Assembly: GCA_040224245.1 (NCBI GenBank)
Contig: JBEGIR010000044.1
Coordinates: 53,358-117,357, forward strand
Reading direction: 5' to 3'
Length of the DNA: 64,000 nt
DNA from: Puniceicoccaceae bacterium
Lineage (GTDB): Bacteria > Verrucomicrobiota > Verrucomicrobiia > Opitutales > JAFGAQ01
Of the stretch, positions 28,043 through 35,519 are shown in pieces. The stretch's first letter is position 1, and the number at the start of each line of letters is the position of its first letter. A program made the translations under genes and the position numbers. The notes under the pieces were generated by a model. That model was given only the letters and a program-made list of their open reading frames with translations. It had not been told where the DNA came from and did no database searches.

Positions 28043-28528
28043 AGGATGAATACCCATGCAAACCCGACACAAAAAAACTGTCAACCGGAGATTTTCGGAT
28101 TTGGCGGGATACGATGAAGTTCTGGACCCGGAAATCACGCCGAACACGCTCTTGTGGCCATACAACGCAACCCCAAGGTAGTGGGAGCTTCCAACCCACG
28201 TTCCAACCAAAGTAGCGGGAGCTTCCAGCTCGCGTTCCACCAAGGTAGCGGGAGCTTCCAGCTCGCGTTCCAACCAAAGTAGCGGGAGCTTCCAGCTCGC
28301 GTTCCAACCAAGGTAGCGGGAGCTTCCAGCTCGCGTTCCGTCACCGTCGAAAAAACGTTCAGCCACCAGCCCAGCCACCGCTGAACTGCACTTGAACTGC
28401 GGCGCGAGCTGGAAGCTCCCGCTACCTTGCCCTCGAGTGTTACCCGCTGTTTTCGCAGCTTGCATCGACGCCCATTTGCCACTGAAATCCAAAGCATCCC
28501 GACCGCCCCGAACACCCGTCACCATTCC
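28043..28528. other. Divergent spacer with REP cluster
   Basis: This lies between the TPP riboswitch and the EamA transporter gene. It holds five tandem REP copies and one inverted copy (28172-28427). The start codon I use for the transporter follows the cluster. No separate gene is supported. Confidence 0.5.
28172..28427 (+). repeat. Five tandem REP copies plus one inverted copy
   Basis: GTAG heads lie at about 28178, 28212, 28245, 28279 and 28313, with a ~34-bp period and the linker TTCCAACCAAG between copies. The consensus is GTAGCGGGAGCTTCCAGCTC followed by GCG. The first copy reads GTAGTGGGAGCTTCCAACCC followed by ACG and keeps a stem by paired changes (GTGGG/CCCAC). An opposite copy ends at about 28426, giving a BIME-like pair. 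Confidence 0.85.
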
Positions 28529-29509
28529 ATGCAGAATTCGGACTCCACAGATTCACCATCGAGCATGCTCAAAGGATTTTTCTGGAGCCTGCTCGCCTAC
28601 GCCGCTTACTCCAGCCATGACGCTTTGGTGAAGGTGCTGCGTGACTATTCCATCTTTCAAATCATTTTCTTTGCGATGCTGTTCGGACTTGTTCCGTTTT
28701 CGCTTTCACGCCTTCGCGACCCAAATCCGGTCTCACTGCGCCCCGTCAAACCCGGCTGGGTAACCGCTCGCTCGTGTTTTGGAGTCGGCTCTCTGGTCTT
28801 TGCGTTTTCCGCCTTCAAACAACTGCCAATGGTGCAGGTGTATGTGCTGTTGTTCCTGACTCCGCTCATCGTCACGATTGTTGCTATTCCCGTGCTTGGG
28901 GAGCGTGTACACCTGATCCGCTGGACCGCTATTCTGGTGGGTCTTGCAGGCATTTTAATCGTGCTTCGCCCCAGTCCGCAAAGCCTGCAATGGGGACATC
29001 TGTTTGGATTCTGTGCCGCCTGCTGCGGTGCGGGGGGTGCCATCGTCGCACGCAAGGTCAGCGCCATCGAAAACCGCTCCACCATGATTCTCTATCCGAT
29101 CCTGACCACCATTGCGGTTTGCGGGATTGCCACACTGTTTGTGTATCAACCGATGCCACTGCAGGACCTGCTGCTGATGTTTGGCATCGGACTGCTGGGT
29201 TTGATCGGTCAGTCAACCATCCTTCAAGCATTTCGTCATGCTCCGGCAGCAACGATTGCACCCATGCAATACAGTCAACTCATTTGGGCCAACTTTTTCG
29301 GTATCACGTTTTTCGGAGAATCCATTGACCGCTGGATCCTCATTGGGTCCGCCATCACGGTGGCATCGGGCATGCTCATCATCTGGCGTGAAACCCGCTT
29401 CTCGGCCACGCAGCCCAATCTGCGCACACGCAATACGCGCAGTGTCGTCGCCGCACCAGTTGTCGCAGTGGAATCCGAGCGGCGCGACCCCTTTTCCCCG
29501 TCCATCTGA
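28529..29509 (+). CDS. EamA-family (drug/metabolite superfamily) membrane transporter
   Basis: This 326-residue inner-membrane protein has about ten hydrophobic helices in two EamA repeats (about 15-140 and 160-295). Repeat features are visible: FFWSLLAYAAYSSHDALVKV, LTPLIVTIVAIPVLGERVHL with the loop Glu-Arg, and later FFGITFFGESIDRWILIG. The start is the ATG of MQNSDSTD. A longer frame beginning at a TTG lies inside the REP cluster and is unlikely. Members export amino acids or metabolites, and the substrate is unknown here. It is convergent with the GAF histidine kinase gene, separated by 14 bp. Confidence 0.87.
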   Translation: MQNSDSTDSPSSMLKGFFWSLLAYAAYSSHDALVKVLRDYSIFQIIFFAMLFGLVPFSLSRLRDPNPVSLRPVKPGWVTARSCFGVGSLVFAFSAFKQLPMVQVYVLLFLTPLIVTIVAIPVLGERVHLIRWTAILVGLAGILIVLRPSPQSLQWGHLFGFCAACCGAGGAIVARKVSAIENRSTMILYPILTTIAVCGIATLFVYQPMPLQDLLLMFGIGLLGLIGQSTILQAFRHAPAATIAPMQYSQLIWANFFGITFFGESIDRWILIGSAITVASGMLIIWRETRFSATQPNLRTRNTRSVVAAPVVAVESERRDPFSPSI

Positions 29510-29523
29510 GTTGACAGATCGGA

Positions 29524-30909
29524 CTACCTGCCCCGGGTCAGCGGTATTTGAAAGGCGAAGGTTGCGCCCTTGCCAGCCTCACTCTCGACCCAAACGGTGC
29601 CATCGTGCAGTTCGATCAGGTTCTTGACGATGCTCAGCCCAAGACCCGTGGAGGATTCTCCACCAGTGGGACGTGCAGAGAGTTTCTGAAAGCGACCAAA
29701 AAGCTTCTGCTTATCCTCTTCCGTCAGTCCGGGTCCCTGATCGGTAACCGAAAATACCGCCTTGAGCGGTTTTCCGTCTGCTTCACCCGGTCCCTTCAAC
29801 CGCACCCAGACTTCACGATCTGGAGGGGAATATTTGATCGCGTTGGAAACCAGATTGTCGACGGCTTCGTGCATGCGCAGGGCATCTGCATATGCGATAA
29901 CACCTGACTCGGTTTCGACGTGGATGCGAATGCGTTTGCCATGCGCCTGTGCATGGTTGATCGACACCACCTTTTGCACAAGGTCACCCAGATCCAGATC
30001 CACCCGATCCAACTGCATGTGTCCCGACTCAATGATCTCGGAATTCATCAGTTCATTCAGTGTGTCCACCATTTGAGTGGCGGATTCGTGGATGTAGTGC
30101 AGCATCTCCTGTGCGGACTCCAGATTGCCAGTCTTTTGATTGTCATCGGGAGGAAGGTGGTCTTTGATGAGTTCACTCAGTCCGATGATACCGCTGAGCG
30201 GGTTTTTGAGATCATGGGCAGCAATGCCCAGAAATTCACTTTTCTTTTCGTTGAGTTTTTTAAGTTCGGCGTTGCTCTGATTCAGGTTCTCATTGGCAAA
30301 GCGAAGCTCCTGTGTGCGCGCATCCACCACCTTCTCGAGACGCTGATTGTAGAGTGTCAGCTCCTCGAGCAGGTTGTGGTTTTCGACGACATACACCACA
30401 GCATCGATCATGATGGAAAGCACCTTCAGAAAACTGCTTCGCAGATTGGATGAACCGTGCTTGAGGAACCCGACAAACACCCCCAATGTCGTATTGCGCG
30501 TGCTCATGCCATGCAAAACGGCCTGCTTACCCGGCAATCCCGCTGGCACTTCAACCAATATCTCGCGATTCTGCTGCAGTGCCCACGCAAATTTCCCTGC
30601 CTGAATCTGCCTTTGCATGAACACATCCAACTCATGCTTCATTGCGGGATCCGAGGGCAGGTAGAGCTGAAATTCCATCGTCTCATCCACCAGATAGAAT
30701 GCAGTGGAGTGAAACACATCCCACCCCTCCATGAACTGCAGCATCTTTGCCAATGCCTCCTCCCGGCTCTTGCAATCCTGCACCTCTTTCTGAAATTTTT
30801 CGAGCGATGCCAGTACCAACAACAGGTGACGGCTGAGTTCGGGTGCCTCCTGCAACTCGTGCAACCCCCGGTCGATGAAACTCGCCCTCCTTCCCAATTC
30901 GCTCATCAT
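29524..30909 (-). CDS. Soluble GAF-type sensor histidine kinase
   Basis: This 461-residue protein has no membrane segments. Residues about 40-180 look like a GAF domain, a coiled coil follows (NHNLLEELTLYNQRLEKVVDAR region), and then HisKA with LGIAAHDLKNPLSGIIGLS (phosphoacceptor His). The HATPase_c domain has NLVSNAIKYSPPD (N box), DQGPGLTEEDK (G1) and GLGLSIVKNLIELH (G2). The start at 30909 is preceded by GGAGGAG at good spacing. It is the third gene of an operon with the HDOD protein (18 bp upstream) and a small protein, suggesting one cytosolic signalling module. No response regulator is adjacent. Confidence 0.9.
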   Translation of the reverse strand: MMSELGRRASFIDRGLHELQEAPELSRHLLLVLASLEKFQKEVQDCKSREEALAKMLQFMEGWDVFHSTAFYLVDETMEFQLYLPSDPAMKHELDVFMQRQIQAGKFAWALQQNREILVEVPAGLPGKQAVLHGMSTRNTTLGVFVGFLKHGSSNLRSSFLKVLSIMIDAVVYVVENHNLLEELTLYNQRLEKVVDARTQELRFANENLNQSNAELKKLNEKKSEFLGIAAHDLKNPLSGIIGLSELIKDHLPPDDNQKTGNLESAQEMLHYIHESATQMVDTLNELMNSEIIESGHMQLDRVDLDLGDLVQKVVSINHAQAHGKRIRIHVETESGVIAYADALRMHEAVDNLVSNAIKYSPPDREVWVRLKGPGEADGKPLKAVFSVTDQGPGLTEEDKQKLFGRFQKLSARPTGGESSTGLGLSIVKNLIELHDGTVWVESEAGKGATFAFQIPLTRGR

Positions 30910-30927
30910 TACGCTCCTCCGTATTGC

Positions 30928-31785
30928 CTAGTGGCTCATGAACAGCGAAACAACGTCCGCATACTGCTTTGCGGTCTCGCGCACGGTCACGCGCAAGGCC
31001 GTATGCGGTAAATCCAAGCGTTGCCAGGCCCCAGTATCAAAAGGTGGAGCCAGGCGTTCCCCACTATTTCCAATGCCAAGCGCATGCACCACAAAATCCG
31101 CGAGATGAATCACGGACGCCTCTGCAAAGTAGAGATCCGCGTAGGCAGGTCGGTGGTGATGTGTGACAGCCTCGACCAGTGAGGTCGGAAAATCCCATTT
31201 GCGCAGCAGTGCACCACCCACCTTGCCATGATCGTAGCCAAAAGTGGCCTGCTCCCATTCATACAGCGGTTTTTGATCATCACGATCATACTGCTCCAGC
31301 ATCTGTGCAGTCTGTTCGGGAATGCGCAGATAGAACACGAGGCGTCCAATGTCGTGAATCAGTCCCGATACAAAATACAGCTCCGGATTTGGTGCACGCC
31401 GCTGTACCGCGATGACCTTGGCCGCAATGCCGGTTGCGATGGAGTGTTCCCAAAAGGAGCGCATGTTGACCGTATCCGAAGGAATGTCCTTGAAATATTC
31501 GATCACCGAACTGCCACTGAGCAGCTGCTTCATTTGTTCAATACCGATCAGGGAGAGTGCCTCCCCCACGCTCTCCACTCCTTTGGGAAAGCCGTAGAAG
31601 CTGCTGTTCGCCAATCGCAAGAGTCGGGCCGTGAGATCCGTATCCTTTTTCACAATCTCCCCGAGGTCATCCATGGACGCATCCCCTTTGTCGAGCGCCC
31701 GCTCCAGCTCCTCGATCACCGCCGGTAACGAACTCAGAGCTGGCAGATTGCGGATCAATTCGATCGCTCCGGGCATTCCATTCAT
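30928..31785 (-). CDS. HDOD-domain signalling protein
   Basis: This 285-residue protein is built almost wholly of an HDOD domain (about 10-210): LPALSSLPAVIEELERALD, IVKKDTDLTARLLRLANSSF, SFWEHSIATGIAA and GLIHDIGRLVF. HDOD proteins are usually non-catalytic relatives of HD phosphohydrolases that scaffold signalling. Here HD (LIHDIG) is kept along with HHHRP in the distal part, so some metal binding is possible. Its ATG overlaps the stop of the upstream small gene (ATGA), and the downstream histidine kinase follows at 18 bp. The partner is unknown. Confidence 0.9.
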   Translation of the reverse strand: MNGMPGAIELIRNLPALSSLPAVIEELERALDKGDASMDDLGEIVKKDTDLTARLLRLANSSFYGFPKGVESVGEALSLIGIEQMKQLLSGSSVIEYFKDIPSDTVNMRSFWEHSIATGIAAKVIAVQRRAPNPELYFVSGLIHDIGRLVFYLRIPEQTAQMLEQYDRDDQKPLYEWEQATFGYDHGKVGGALLRKWDFPTSLVEAVTHHHRPAYADLYFAEASVIHLADFVVHALGIGNSGERLAPPFDTGAWQRLDLPHTALRVTVRETAKQYADVVSLFMSH

Positions 31786-32111
31786 GACATCCCTTTCATT
31801 TCAGCTTCCACCTGCAATTCCGCCACATAGCGAAGCATTTCTTTCACGACAGCATCCTCCGGATTGCATCGCTTGAAGCGGGGCAGCAGTTTCTGCTCCG
31901 CACGCTCCAGTGCCTCCTGGTAGCGACGAGCAGATTCGCTGCCTTCCTCCACCTTCACATCCACTTCCGTGATGCCCCAGGCCATGAGCATGTCAATGTG
32001 CTTGCCTTTGAGCTGGTGTCCCATCCCAAACAGCACCTGCCCCTGATGATTCTTCACCGGAGACTGCAGTTCCATGCCCTCTTCGAGCAATTCCGTCGAT
32101 GTCATCGCCAT
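31782..32111 (-). CDS. Small protein resembling an HD-GYP N-terminal segment
   Basis: This is a 109-residue cytosolic protein. The segment ELLEEGMELQSPVKNHQGQV, then LFGMGHQLKGKHIDMLMAWG and ITEVDVKVE, resembles the short domain found at the N-terminus of HD-GYP and related signalling proteins. The C-terminal half is helical and charged. I use the ATG at 32111, 8 nt after GGAGG. A GTG at 32117 is the alternative. It heads the operon with the HDOD and histidine kinase genes and overlaps the HDOD start, so it is probably a stoichiometric partner. No enzyme motif is visible. Confidence 0.75.
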   Translation of the reverse strand: MAMTSTELLEEGMELQSPVKNHQGQVLFGMGHQLKGKHIDMLMAWGITEVDVKVEEGSESARRYQEALERAEQKLLPRFKRCNPEDAVVKEMLRYVAELQVEAEMKGMS

Positions 32112-32205
32112 ACACAATTCCTCCGCCTCCAGTAATCGACCATCTTAACAGAAGTTTAGCGTGGATTTGACGCTGGGGATCAACACCAAAATCCCCTGTG
32201 CCCGC

Positions 32206-33507
32206 TTATGGGTGTTCCGCAGCAGGCTCAGCTTCCATGTGCAGACTGGAACATCCGAGCTGGCTCATCCATATCACATGTGTCGCGAGCAGATCAAAAC
32301 GCAGGGATCGAAAGCCCAGCGGCAGGTTTTCCAGCTCCACTTCCAACACTGTCCGGGCACCCGGCTCCATCGCATGGGGAATCTTCCGGGTCAACAGCAC
32401 GCGTTCGTGTCCGTCACCTTCACCATCCACAACCCAGCAACCCAGTTTGACCACACCGTGATCCTCCGCATTTTCGAACAGCCAATGGGCCTGTCCCGTA
32501 TTCTGCAATTCGATCACTGCCTTCACAGGTTGGTGACCATGCCAGTTTGCCAGCTCGGGCTTTTGTACCCAACTTATCTTACCTGCCAAACCACGCGTTG
32601 AGCGGCTATCCATTATCGCTCCGGGTTTCTCGAAAAAACAGACGGCCTCGTTGCGCATCGTTTGCGTCAGATTGCGAAACAATCGTCTGCACAACTTCAA
32701 CTTTCCCCAAATCCCCCGACCGAGCAGGCAACGCCGCTCCCGATAGGTCAAAAACACATCATCACTTGGATAAAACCGAAAATGCGGAGGTGTAAACCCG
32801 AGCTTGCGCATGCGGTCGCAAATCGAGTTCAGGTCGAGGTCATTCTCAAGCACGCGATACTTGCGCATTTCGTGTTGTGACGCAGCAGTGCAGCTGTGCC
32901 TGCCCACAGGTTCGTTGAGCGCAACCACAGCACCTGCTTGGGTGATGCGTGCAAATTCACTCAGGATGCTCTCCAGATTCGGCACATGGTGCAGTGCGTC
33001 AAAACACAGGATGCGGTCCACGCTCTCGTCCGGCAGTTCAATGCGGTGTCCATCAAAGTGCAGGAATTGCATTCGCTCCCGGTCCGCTTCGCTCATTGCC
33101 TCATAACCCACCACTTGTCGACCCAACTCGAGTGCTGTTTCCGATGGATCGAGGCAAATCACCCGACAACCCATCGTGTGCAAAATCTTGCCCAGCCAAC
33201 AGGTCCCCGCACCAAAATCCAGCACGGTATCTCCCTTGCGCAGGCGCAGCCCCTGCAACACAAATCCAAGTCGGGGCAACACATGACTCGCCGTTTCCGC
33301 ATCACCAAAGGGCTTGCGCAACAACCAATCCGGATGCCGGATTTGCCGGTAATATTCCTCAGCAGTGCGGCACAGACCGTCCACCCCTTCGCTCTGGATC
33401 AAATCCTCCGGGTGAATGTCCGCTGTATTCTGCAGACTGGCGTGACTAGAAACGAACGCATGTGGGCGAAGCCATGCATGCAATAAAAACGAGGGATGCT
33501 GATTCAT
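32206..33507 (-). CDS. SAM-dependent methyltransferase with C-terminal beta domain
   Basis: This is a 433-residue protein. The class I methyltransferase domain (about 85-215) has motif I TVLDFGAGTCWLGKIL, acidic CLDPSETAL and DRILCFDALHHVPN. A linker follows (PHFRFYPSDDVFLTYRERR region). The last ~115 residues (LANWHGHQPVKAVIELQNTG through LEVELENLPLG) look like a beta-sandwich similar to the substrate-binding domain in O-antigen export/modification proteins. Methylation of a surface glycan or a lipid-linked sugar is a reasonable inference. It is divergent from another methyltransferase gene at 33850. The substrate is unknown. Confidence 0.8.
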   Translation of the reverse strand: MNQHPSFLLHAWLRPHAFVSSHASLQNTADIHPEDLIQSEGVDGLCRTAEEYYRQIRHPDWLLRKPFGDAETASHVLPRLGFVLQGLRLRKGDTVLDFGAGTCWLGKILHTMGCRVICLDPSETALELGRQVVGYEAMSEADRERMQFLHFDGHRIELPDESVDRILCFDALHHVPNLESILSEFARITQAGAVVALNEPVGRHSCTAASQHEMRKYRVLENDLDLNSICDRMRKLGFTPPHFRFYPSDDVFLTYRERRCLLGRGIWGKLKLCRRLFRNLTQTMRNEAVCFFEKPGAIMDSRSTRGLAGKISWVQKPELANWHGHQPVKAVIELQNTGQAHWLFENAEDHGVVKLGCWVVDGEGDGHERVLLTRKIPHAMEPGARTVLEVELENLPLGFRSLRFDLLATHVIWMSQLGCSSLHMEAEPAAEHP

Positions 33508-33849
33508 CAGAAGGTGCGAGAGTTGTAAAAGCGATCATTGGAGGAGTGATGCCTCTGTCAGCCATTGCAATGCGTCTGCAGACAGAGTCAAGGACTCAAA
33601 TGACCCAAATTTCAGATTCGCAGCCAGTCCCAGTCGTTCAAAAATCGTCAAGCGTCAAATCTACCTGTATCCCATGATTTCCCGACGATATTCTGACTTG
33701 CGCAAGCATGTACCCGGGTCAAAATCAGCAATTGGAAAGGATCTCTCGAAGCGTCAATCTCATGGCACCGACGAGACTCATTCACCATTTCCCATCCTCC
33801 TACCCGATGATACAGCGTTGAAGGTGGATCCTATGACACAACTATCACC
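33508..33849. other. Divergent spacer between two methyltransferase genes
   Basis: About 340 bp that must contain two promoters. I see no repeat, hairpin terminator or clear promoter boxes. Confidence 0.4.
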
Positions 33850-34557
33850 ATGGACCTCGAAGATTTGCGCAGAACCTGGGATGCGTTTGCGTGTCTCAAC
33901 CCCATGTGGGCCGTACTCACAGCTGGCAAAAAGCCGGACTATCAATGGGACGAAGATGCATTTTACCAAAATGGAAGCAATTCGATCAATTTCATCATTC
34001 AACAATGCCTTCACTGCTGGCTGGATTTCCCGCGAACCCGGGCACTCGACTTTGGATGCGGGATTGGTCGCCTGAGTCTGCGTCTTGCCGACTGGTTCGA
34101 GCAAGTTGATGGCGTCGATATCTCCTCCGAGATGATTGCGCACGCCATGAAATCTGCAAAACTACGGGGGATCACCAACTGCTGCTTCCACGAGAACCCT
34201 TCTCCCGATCTGGGATGCTTTTGCGATTCCAGCTTCGATTTCATTGTATCCATGATCATGCTTCAACACATGGAACCGCAATTCTCAAAGGCTTACCTGC
34301 GGGAGTTTGTCCGGCTACTGAGACCGGATGGGGTACTCTGTTTTCAACTCCCGGAAGAGATTCAGACGCAAGCCACTTACCGCTGCTTTGACGATGCTGC
34401 TGAAGGTCCGGAAATGGAAATGTACGGCATACCGCGCAGCGAAGTTTGCGACTTCATGGAATCGATGGGGGCCGAGGTGAATGCCATCATTCGGGATAAC
34501 GCCTGCGGGCCGGATGTGCGCAGCTTTCGTTACTTTGTGAAACGCAAGATTGCTTGA
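33850..34557 (+). CDS. SAM-dependent methyltransferase (small, class I)
   Basis: This 235-residue protein has RALDFGCGIGRLSLRLAD (motif I, about 59-76), QVDGVDISSEMI (acidic end of beta2), FDFIVSMIMLQHMEP (motif IV region) and LRPDGVLCFQLPEE (motif VI). The 'FGCGIGRL' and 'QHM' features resemble UbiE/type 11 methyltransferases acting on small molecules or glycans. A terminator hairpin shared with the convergent RRM gene follows within 30 bp. No partner identifies the substrate. Confidence 0.83.
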   Translation: MDLEDLRRTWDAFACLNPMWAVLTAGKKPDYQWDEDAFYQNGSNSINFIIQQCLHCWLDFPRTRALDFGCGIGRLSLRLADWFEQVDGVDISSEMIAHAMKSAKLRGITNCCFHENPSPDLGCFCDSSFDFIVSMIMLQHMEPQFSKAYLREFVRLLRPDGVLCFQLPEEIQTQATYRCFDDAAEGPEMEMYGIPRSEVCDFMESMGAEVNAIIRDNACGPDVRSFRYFVKRKIA

Positions 34558-34584
34558 TAATCCACAATTCTCTGTACGCAAAAA

Positions 34585-34604
34585 GGCACCGCCGGAGCGG
34601 TGCC
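34585..34604. terminator. Bidirectional hairpin terminator
   Basis: GGCACCGC-CGGA-GCGGTGCC is an 8-bp perfect stem with a 4-nt loop. On the minus strand it is followed by TTTTTGCG, so it best terminates the RRM gene. It also sits 27 bp after the plus-strand methyltransferase stop. Confidence 0.85.
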
Positions 34605-34643
34605 TGCAAAGATCAATGCGGACGAAACTTCGCCCGAAAGCTC

Positions 34644-34994
34644 CTAGTAGCGATTGCCGCCGCCACGTGGGCCGCCGCGTCCGCCACCACCAAATCCGCC
34701 CGAGCGTCCACCGGGACGTCCGCCACCAAAACCGCCGCCTGCCGGGCGCTCGCCTTTGGGTTCTGCCTTGTTGACACGGAGGTTGCGACCGTCCACTTCA
34801 GCACCGTCAAGTGCCTTGATTGCGTTTCCGGCTTCTTTCCAGTCTTCCATGCCGACAAAAGCGACGCCACGGGAACGACCGGTTTCACGATCCGTCAGGA
34901 TCTTGATGCTGCTTACGGCACCGTGTTCGGAGAACAGGGAGCGCAAGGTTGCTTCATCTGTGTCATACGACAGATTTCCTACGTAGATATCCAT
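34644..34994 (-). CDS. Glycine-rich RRM RNA-binding protein
   Basis: This 116-residue protein has one RRM at residues 1-77. RNP2 is IYVGNL and RNP1 is RGVAFVGM, the usual aromatic position 3 being retained as Phe in AFV. The tail is a Gly/Arg-rich stretch (GGGFGGGRPGGRSGGFGGGG). Such proteins bind single-stranded RNA and are often cold-induced in cyanobacteria and other bacteria. The long 5' spacer could be an mRNA leader. The family call is secure, while its RNA targets and regulation are unknown. Confidence 0.95.
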   Translation of the reverse strand: MDIYVGNLSYDTDEATLRSLFSEHGAVSSIKILTDRETGRSRGVAFVGMEDWKEAGNAIKALDGAEVDGRNLRVNKAEPKGERPAGGGFGGGRPGGRSGGFGGGGRGGPRGGGNRY

Positions 34995-35519
34995 TTACTT
35001 CTTCTTTCCATGCATCCCATGATTCGATGAAAGCACAGACGACGGGATGCAGCCATGCGTGCCTTGTAAAAGTGAAACCTGAACCGTCACGGCATCTCGC
35101 CACATCCGTATCCTCACCGTCTCCAATCCATTGGAGCACCGCAATTTCGGTCTGTGGGGGGAAGCTGCACTGAGCAGCAGAAGGCCTGTCGTGATATGAA
35201 AAATACCCTGAATCCGGGTCAAAAATGCGATGAGAGAAAATCAACCTAGCTTCATCTCTCACCGTAGCAGACAAGCCTTGGGCATGCATTCATGCCTCCA
35301 ATGCAACGCAGCAGATCGCATTGCTGAGCGAAAGTAAAGCAGTTTCGCACGGAAGCTTCAGATTTGTATCCAGTTCCATACGCAAAAGGTGGAACCTTTT
35401 CCAATAACGCACGGTCCCAACACATGCACAGCCCACATTCAATCTGCATTACCGCGGCGTCAAAACACCTTTCGAGAAGCTCCTTAGGATACCCCACGTT
35501 TGGAACCGCCGAGCCTTCC
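34995..35519. other. Spacer upstream of the RRM gene
   Basis: About 525 bp lie between the sensor kinase stop and the RRM start. Two open frames on the minus strand (about 34963-35289 and 35252-35530) show no family features. The second is Cys-rich and starts with a GTG overlapping the kinase stop, so a small coupled gene cannot be fully excluded. Otherwise I see nothing. Confidence 0.35.

Noticed and set aside
28172..28345. CRISPR array from regularly spaced ~34-bp repeats
   Set aside because: Units are joined by near-identical ~10-bp linkers, not unique spacers, there are inverted copies, and no cas genes. They fit REP elements.
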